Shown: positions 56,330-64,000 of the stretch, in pieces
How positions within the stretch are numbered: the first letter of the stretch is position 1
Layout of the letters: every line of letters starts with the position of its first letter
Assembly (NCBI RefSeq): GCF_954871325.1
Contig: NC_088775.1
Location: 78,903,561 to 78,967,560, forward strand
Direction of reading: 5' to 3'
Length of the DNA: 64,000 bases
From: Gordionus sp. m RMFG-2023
Lineage: Eukaryota > Nematomorpha > Gordioida > Chordodea > Parachordodidae
Notes under the pieces: generated by a model
What the model saw: the letters and a program-made list of their open reading frames with translations, nothing else
Databases searched by the model: none
Told to the model about the DNA's origin: nothing
Made by a program: the position numbers and the translations under genes

Positions 56330-58490
56330 GACTCTTTATTTATTTTTTATAATTTGTAGTAATATTTTTATTTTATTTTTTTCTATATTATTTTAGTTAT
56401 TATCTATCAAGTAATATCATAGGAATATATTTTTAATTTTTATTAAAGAAACTTAAAATTAGGATATTTTCTTAAAACTATTATAAATTGTTTTCTAGAT
56501 TTGTTTTTATTTTAAGTATTATAATAACACAATTAATGATGTTGATGTATAATGTACCTACACTTATAAGTTATAAAAGGTATTCTTAAAAAAATAATTA
56601 AAGATTTTTTTTGAATGTATAAAATAGTATTTTTTGCAGCGATTGTAGTAAAAATGAATGTTAAAAATAGACAGCGGACATCTATTTTAAGATGATTGCG
56701 ATCTATTCGATATTTTACTCGGAAAGTAACGTTTGCAGTCATAATTATAATTAATTTAATTTTTCGAAGATCTGGCTTTGATTAAGAGAGCGCATTCACA
56801 TTGCTGATTTTGCAAAACTCGGCCCTCAAGAGATAGAATTAGATTATATCCATTCGAAAATATATAAAATAATATATTTAAATAAGACAGTATAATTTCG
56901 AGGAAAAAAATTTTTTATCCTATAAACTTTATAAAATTTTTCTCAAATTATTAAGTCTCAGCCGGGCAAGGGTTGTAAAAAAAATCGGATTAGTCGGAAC
57001 TAAGACCATGGGTTGTCAGGTTTCCCCTATCCCATCAGCGCAACACGCAGAGATTTCCCTCCTACAAAACTCCTGCAATTTGAAATCTCCCGCTTTAAAT
57101 TTTTTAATTTATTAAAAATCACAATTTTGAGAAATAGTATTGGATTTTATAAAAGTAAAACAAAAATTTGTCAATAAACATGTCTAGCTTGTTTTATTGA
57201 AATGAGCAAAATATTTCCAGAAATTTTACAATCTTACTATTGAACGAGAACACAAAAGATAAGCCTTAAATTTTATCGTGTCTAGTATTTACTTTTTATA
57301 TATTAAATAAAATTTTATCTACTTGGAAAAATATTATAAAACGATACTGACTTTGTTAAACATGATAAAAATTTAGGAATTTATGTGGGAGGTCAATGGT
57401 AAAAAAAATTCTCACAATTTTAAAATTTCTTCCAAAAATATATTTGAAATTTTTCCCGAAATTTAAAAATGTTGACCTGACAACCTTGATTCAAATCAGA
57501 CTTGAAAATATGATCTTTTACAGGTCTCTGATATAATAGAAAATAATTTAATAAAGTTCAGGCTCACTGGAAAATTGAAATTCAAACCCGGCCAGCATTT
57601 AATTTTTATATTCTTTTTTTTAGGCTTGACCCATACAGGCCTTTGTTCTATATTACTTCCTTATTATTTCGATACTCGCTGGCTACTAATACATCGTCTT
57701 AAATTATCATTAAAGATAGTAAAATATTTTTTAAATCACTAGCGAGCTGTTTATTAAAAATTTTTTTTACTGAGGAAATTATAAAGAGCCAAACAATTTA
57801 ATTATCTTCAAGCAACCGGTAGGCGGCTACACCATTTTAGTCTAAAAACCTTTGGGTAGTTGGGACTTATAGACTTAAAACCAGCCCGTTGGGTTTGTTT
57901 TAAAATGCGATTTTCTTTGTACCCTCAATAATTTTATATATAATGATGATTAAAATTTTGATGCATTTTTTACTAATTTTTACATTCATAGAAAAATTTT
58001 TGTCCGATTATCCAATATAACAATGGACACTTTTATTGAAGGTTTTGGTATATAATATTTTAAATTTTTTTGAACCTCTCATTATTTATAATATAATTTT
58101 TGAAATTTGAAACTCACCTCACTTGTATTATACATTATCATTACATATTATGTTGCAATTCAAACCTCTATGATATATGATTAACATTACGTTAAATAAA
58201 TATTTATTTTTTAATATTCCATTCATATCTCATTTACCGAATTAATTTATATTTCATTTCGAACTTTTAAATCATTTTCCCCTAATAAATTTTATAACTT
58301 AATGATAATAATAGAATTTTAAAATGTAATAGAAACACCATGTGTTATAGAAAATGGGATATATATTACCTTTATTTACCCTTAAATCATGATATTATTT
58401 ATATTTTCAGCATATGGGTTTTAAATTATAAGAATTGAACACCATAGAATTTTTAAAATATATATTAGATTTAAATAATAGCTTATAAAA
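56330..58490. other. AT-rich spacer without recognised genes
   Basis: No coding or bounded element seen; short GGCC-rich phrases at 57580-57640 belong to the interspersed repeat noted at 44955. Confidence 0.45.
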
Positions 58491-58627
58491 ATATTTATGA
58501 TTATTATAATTTTATACCATTCCATTCCTTCAATTAAAATTATTATCCCATATCTCATGTATACATTTGTTCTCTTATGCCTTGAAATGATTAGAATTCA
58601 AAGTTTCCGAATCTTTATTGTTATAAG

Positions 58628-58847
58628 TAGTGTTGTTAAATGGCTCGATTTGAGCCGATTTTTAGAAACGGCTAACTCAATATTTTACCCAAAAAAATAT
58701 TACGCAAGCCTGAATATTTTGCTTATAAATGGCACAATGTTTTGGAAATCTATTAGCGAAAACTCGAGGCTTAAACAATATATTTCAGGCTAAAATATTG
58801 AGTTAGCCGTTTTTAAAAATCGACTCAAATCGAGCCATTCAACACTA
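58628..58847. mobile_element. MITE, TAGTGTTGTTAAA family, with perfect 8-bp target duplication
   Basis: TAGTGTTGTTAAATGGCTCG to CGAGCCATTCAACACTA (220 bp). GTTATAAG is repeated on both sides (58620-58627 and 58848-58855). The inner arms ACGGCTAACTCAATATTTTA and their inverse pair well. It is the best-preserved full-length copy in the window. Confidence 0.92.
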
Positions 58848-59685
58848 GTTATAAGTTATGGAAAAAATGGGGACATTACGAGGTTAAACAAACTTTGTTT
58901 ACAAGTGCCCTTATATTTTCCTTTAATTTCTAGTTCGTTTCATAATTCATCTCTTATAAACTATCGATTTTATATCAAAAAATTATACAAATGGCGCTTT
59001 AAACCAGATTAACATAACACTAACATATTATATTAGCTAATAACAAATTATCGCATAAACATTTCATTCACTTACATTTTACAATATTTATATTAACAAA
59101 CAAACCATTTCCGATTATTATACTTTTATTTTTTTTAAAAAATGTCATTCTCATTCCTAGCTGATTTTTGAACACATTATTCTTTAAATGACAAAGAAAA
59201 AATAATATTATTAATAAAAACTCACTCATGCCATGCTTTGCGTGATTTATTTATTAGTGGTTATTTAAGTGATTTACAAATTGTTAATCTTTTTTTTTAA
59301 TACTATCTCTAGCCATAAAAAGAGACTTAACAAAGTCTAATCGCCTAAGAGATTTTCCCCCTCTAATCTGGGATATTAAAGTACGTTCAGATTTGTTACC
59401 TTTGCCAACTTTGTTTAAAAATAACAAACACAAAATTTAAAGCTTTGTAGTCTTATTCTTGTTCTTGAATTCTTAACTTATTTTTACGAAATATAATGGA
59501 GAAGAACAAGTTATAAAAAATATTTAGGTAGAAAAGGGGAGCTATCTAGTTTCGCTTCTTTGCCACCTCCCCCTTCCACCATCAAATATTTTAGAGAAAT
59601 TTTCTCCCAACTTGAATAGGATTAGTAAGGTTTGATACCTGATTAATTGTAACTATTTTCACTTAATATGATATTATCAATGCAC

Positions 59686-59850
59686 AGCCGTGACGTCGCT
59701 ATTTTATTTTTCAAAAGTCTTTAAAAAAATAGGAAATTTTTTATCTAAAGTTTACCATAAAAAAATGAGAAATTTATACAATTATTTTGGGGGAAGGGAT
59801 CTCCAAAGGTTTGGAGATACTGCGCCCCACCCAAATGACGTCACTTATGC
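59686..59850. mobile_element. Short element with GTGACGTC ends (possible)
   Basis: CCGTGACGTCGCTATT at the left and AAATGACGTCACTTA at the right form imperfect inverted ends about 160 bp apart, of hAT-like type. No clear target duplication. Confidence 0.3.
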
Positions 59851-60046
59851 TTAGATCTAATACGTATTATTTTACTACAATGAAGAAAACAGATTCTGAT
59901 CTCAATTATATTAAAAATTGGTATTGCGCCACTAAATGAATTCTCACAATTTGGCTATTCTTTTTTAATATTGAGACTTGAGATTTTATATAAAAAAGCC
60001 TTTAAAAAACGATTAAACTTAGATATGTGTTTTTTTAAATAAAAGT

Positions 60047-60215
60047 ATTAAAGAGATAGGAAAAAATAACATTGCCGATATTAAAGTAGCAAAAATGATG
60101 ACTTTAAATTTATTTTAAAAAAAATCTGGGAACAACCATTAAAACGATATTTTTTCAAAAAAGTATTAAAGAGATAGAAAAAGATAACATTGCCATTGTT
60201 GATAAAATGGATGTT
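60047..60215 (+). repeat. Two-copy direct repeat, offset about 117 bp
   Basis: GTATTAAAGAGATAGGAAAA with AATAACATTGCC at 60046-60080 returns as GTATTAAAGAGATAGAAAAA with GATAACATTGCC at 60163-60196. Confidence 0.65.
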
Positions 60216-60571
60216 TAAGATATATCAATCTTTTATAAAAAAATTTAGAAACGAATTGGAAGAAGTCTCTAATTAAACTCTTTCGTCTTTTATTATTATA
60301 TAATTTAACTATTGCCCATATCGGTCTTATTTTTTTAAGGTACGACATATATGTGTATATATATACACACTACTATATTGTCGATTCTAATTAAGAGTTT
60401 CATAAATAGGAGTCAGCTGAAGCGTCATTTTGTGGTGTTTACTTCTAATGGTCTGCATTATCATTATATGAATGCATTTTATCTCATTTAATTGACGTGA
60501 ATGGCATTACAGCGCACTCTTATGTATAGACACTAAAATACATTTAATAAATGAATCACAATTCTAGTAGT

Positions 60572-60621
60572 TAGTGTTGTTAAATCGCTCGGTTTGGGTC
60601 GATTTTTAAAGCTAAACACTA
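60572..60621. mobile_element. 50-bp miniature of the TAGTGTTGTTAAA MITE
   Basis: TAGTGTTGTTAAATCGCTCG runs almost directly into the opposite end CTAAACACTA. Flanks CTAGTAGT and CTAGTATA agree at 6 of 8. It is an internal-deletion copy made of little more than its ends. Confidence 0.65.
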
Positions 60622-61349
60622 CTAGTATATATATAGGTCCAACTCAACCCTTTTTTTAAAAAAATTCTGACCACTTCTATCCCCGTTTTTCTACCTTTCC
60701 TAAATGTAAATGTTAAAATCAAGGTAGCCCGTATGGAATTTACTACGTTTTTGATATATTATACTCTAAGGGGTCCTCTTCAGGTTATGGTTCTAATCAG
60801 ATGGCTTTTTTTAAAAAATCGCATTTAGAATAGATAAAAAGAGGCTGTTATTAAAATCCTGGTGGTATTTACATATACCTGGGCCAAGTATGACGCAAAA
60901 TTTCAGAGCCCTATAAAAAAAATAAAACGACGAAATCAGGCGAGTTTGGATTTAAAAAAAAATACAAAATATTTATAAAAGAAGAAATAAAAACACTATT
61001 TTATATAATGCGATTTAATGTTTTTAAAATCTTTTTTTTTCATCTGTCTTTCTTTTCTATATATGTATTTATTTCTACAAAAGTAAAGTAAAAGACATAG
61101 TAAAACATAAAATATTAATTATATATTATTTTGATATACTTACTGGTTAATCTTATTAATATACCATCCATAATAAATATTATAATTAAAAATACTAGGT
61201 ATAAAATATAAACGCTTTTGTTTTTTCAAGTTTGACAAACTAATTAAATAAAAACCTTTATAATTTAGTGTCTACGTTTATACCATTTTAGTAATAATAA
61301 ACATAATTAAAACACATTTAACGGTTCAAATTTATCTTTTATTTTCTGA

Positions 61350-61820
61350 CCCAGGGTTTCGAACCTAACCCGGATCGTGAACCTGGTCAAGCTCAAGAGA
61401 GCAATTTTCGTAAATCTAAACCGGCCGTTTTCAAGCTCCTTTTGGGTTCATATATTTTAAATTTAGTGAAGGATGTTCTGATTGTGCGGTTGAATAAAAT
61501 TTTTAATATTGATGAATAAATATAATAAAGATTATTGAATTATAATTATTTTAAACGTTACATTATAAGTATTTTACTTTAGTATAGTTTGAATGAAATA
61601 TTTTATAAAATATATTCTTTAAATAGGCTTTTAATTTAGATTTTAAAATTAGATATCTTAAAACTTTGAATGACATTTTTAAAATTTGATTGACATTTCT
61701 GAATTGTACCTTACTTTTACCGAACTTAATTGGAACCGAATCGGGTAAGATTTTGATCTCGATTTAAACCCGAACTGAATTTGTACAAAAATTTCGCGGG
61801 TTCAAAGCCGCGCTTCTAAC
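61350..61820. repeat. GGTTCGAACC-type low-copy repeat
   Basis: Alternating GAACC/GGTTC and CCCGA/TCGGG phrases (61355-61445, 61730-61810), with relatives at 63065-63120 and 63700-63765. Non-coding, no ends found. Confidence 0.4.
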
Positions 61821-62480
61821 CAATTAAAACAAGTTTTTTTAAAATTTTAAATACGAATTAAAATATTTTTGAAAAAATTTTGCCAAGATTTGAAATATGC
61901 AACACCGTAGCGCATTTTTTTTATTCAACAATAAGAGAGAAGTACTAGTATTGCATAATTCTTTTTTGGCCTATATCGGCTGATATCAATATTACTTTGA
62001 ACGATACCAAAAAATAAAAAAAGATAATTAATTAATTATCGATAGATTTCATTTTACTTAATTTTAAATTATACATAATTATAAAAAAAACTCTTTTTTT
62101 ATTACTGTTATAAAATTTTTATAAATTCTAACTTAAAATTTATGATTACAATGATATGCAAGTAAATGTAAGGATAATAACTTAACAGATGGATAAGAAT
62201 GTATCGATGTGTTTTTGGTTATCGGGTTGGAATAATGTTTTTTAAAAATATTTTGAAAAGTCTAGTCAGGGCACCAGAAATTTTCATTTGTGGCTATTTA
62301 AATAGTATTTAATTATATAATTTCTTATAAAAATTTTGTTTTTAGCTCCTCTATTTACTCTTTTGATATAATAGGTGGTTATATAAATTTATTTATTTTC
62401 GTTAACCATTTAAAATGATTGTCTGTTTTATAGCATTAACTTGATAATAACTGCTAACTTAAACAGCCCAAAATATACAG

Positions 62481-62769
62481 ATGACCCGTTCCTTTAGTAC
62501 CAACCCCTTACCTCGGAGAAGCGAGACGGGCGCAGACTTTAATTTTTTTAAATATCCGGGTCGATTATATTTTTAAAATATTATTTTAGATTATCATGTC
62601 TCTAATCCGTTTATTTTATAATATAAATATTCTTTTTTAAAAATTTTTTATTAGAAATTACTAGAACGCGTTGAGGGAAGCGGAAATGCACCCGCGCCTG
62701 CTTCGATACGCATAGTGGACGATGAGGATATATCGGACAAAGGATCAGGACACATACCTATTGGCTCAG
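62481..62769 (+). CDS. Candidate first two exons of an unidentified host gene running right
   Basis: 62481-62559 opens with ATG and reads MTRSFSTNPLPRRSETGADF then NFFKYP, ending in phase 1 at a weak GTCGAT donor. 62665-62769 begins in phase 1 after CTAG and reads RVEGSGNAPAPASIRIVDDE then DISDKGSGHIPIGS before a GTGAAA donor. Both are far richer in G+C than the flanks, and phases agree. The Pro/Ser/Gly-rich, acidic composition suggests a disordered N-terminus. Continuation beyond 62769 was not found. Confidence 0.4.
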
Positions 62770-62799
62770 GTGAAAAAAATTTATGGATAACATTTTTTC

Positions 62800-64000
62800 T
62801 TCTTTTGCTAATATAAGGTTATATATTGCTCTTTTTTACATTTAATTGGAGGCAGCTAACCTATTTTCAAAGTGTATCCCTTACCGAGAAATCTTAATAT
62901 ATATTTTTTTGCTAAAGAAAAGTTGGAAAAATAATAAAAAACCCGAGGAAACGAGCATTTGGAAAATAAATTGAATATAAATATTTTTTTACGGGTTCCA
63001 GTCATAGAAAATCGTTGTTTGAGACTGGCTATTTCCAGCCCTCATCAAATTAAAACTAAATGTTTAATCCGAATCCGATCTAATGATATAGGTCGGACTT
63101 GGAAAGACTCGCTCAAGGTTCTAATATTTTTCAATGCGATATATATTATAAAAGCCTATTTCAATTATTACATTAATAATTAATTATCGGTACTTATATT
63201 TTATATCATTCACAATTTTTATATTTATACCTTAAAGTTTTATTAATTAATTTTTTTTTGAAAATATTTTTTAAATTTCATTTTAAATTCGACTTATATT
63301 TTCAAGGATTTATTTTTATAATTATTTTTAAATTATCGAACGATGTATATATAAGAGTATTTATTATTGAGTTAAAATATAGAATTAGAAATGTTATTTT
63401 TATGTTTTATTAATAAAGAATAGATTTTAATTTTTATAATATCATAAAAAGAAGCCGACATAAAATCAAATAAAAGTTTTATCTATTTGCTATAAAAACA
63501 ACGCAAAAAAATAGCATTTTAGCCATCACTTTGTGGGAAAAAAAATAATATTTTGAATAGAGTTTGTAGGTTACGTTTACTTTAGTTTTATACAAAATTA
63601 AATATAATTAATTTTTTTTACGATTTATATACCTTTCGATTGGTAAAAAATCTAATTTTATATAAACAGATAACATATCAGGGCTCACTATTTATTAGAC
63701 AGGGTTCCAAACCTAAACTAACGGTATTACTAACCTCTGACATTGGTTTCGGTTTGGATTCTTGAACATAATTTTATTTAAAGACTTCTATTTGCTTTTT
63801 GGAAAAAAATAGAGAAATTCATTTGTAAATCTCTTAATTCGATCGCCAATTTTAAATATTTTTTAACCCTCCCAATATTTACAATTGTAGCCCGCTCGGA
63901 TAATGGACGGGCGGACTAAACCTCCCCACCCATTGCAGACCTCCACCCCGCACCTCAACATTTTTAGCTGAATTTTACAAAAAGTGATTTTTTAAATTTT
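62800..64000. other. AT-rich right end of the window
   Basis: No further exon or bounded element was recognised. The open frame at 62959-63183 covers the GGTTC-type repeat and is probably noise. A G+C-rich patch at 63890-63955 is unexplained. Confidence 0.4.

Overview
The window is AT-rich animal DNA (roughly three quarters A+T by eye). It holds one recognisable host gene, a few unassigned candidate exons, and a dense layer of mostly dead transposable elements. The host gene is a DPY19-family C-mannosyltransferase, which points to a metazoan. RTE-type LINE, hAT, piggyBac and FLYWCH-MULE elements together with many introns of only 41-90 bases suggest an invertebrate. I cannot place it further. 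No rRNA, convincing intact tRNA, CRISPR or bacterial operon structure is visible.

Layout. 1-4600: gene-empty, with one tRNA-derived SINE and a short hAT-like element. 4633-7770: a broken RTE-type LINE that starts with a tRNA-like module. 8310-24758 (minus strand): the DPY19 gene, about 20 small exons separated by tiny introns and a few large ones; short non-autonomous hAT elements and retroelement fossils sit in its introns. 25.8-27 kb: a gag-protease fossil, a MITE and a minisatellite. 27.4-32.0 kb: a short non-autonomous LTR retrotransposon present as a large inverted dimer. 33.48-36.26 kb: a multi-exon MULE/FLYWCH transposase gene whose linker is encoded by a tandem array of 60-base, phase-1 exons. 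36.7-38.0 kb: a hAT deletion derivative. 41.76-44.25 kb: a complete-length piggyBac element bounded by TTAA, with a frameshifted transposase. 44-51 kb: candidate host exons on the minus strand between repeats. 53.86-55.44 kb: a hAT element that keeps its BED finger and C-terminal dimerisation domain but has lost its catalytic core. 55.8-56.3 kb and 62.5-62.8 kb: candidate host exons on the plus strand.

Relations. A family of about 220-bp elements with termini TAGTGTTGTTAAA and 8-bp target duplications recurs more than ten times. Its ends resemble those of the 53.9 kb hAT element, so a hAT transposase related to that one probably moved it. The two most unusual items are the cassette-exon array inside the MULE gene and the inverted LTR dimer. 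The most useful annotation is the DPY19 gene, whose exons are too short to be seen as long open frames.
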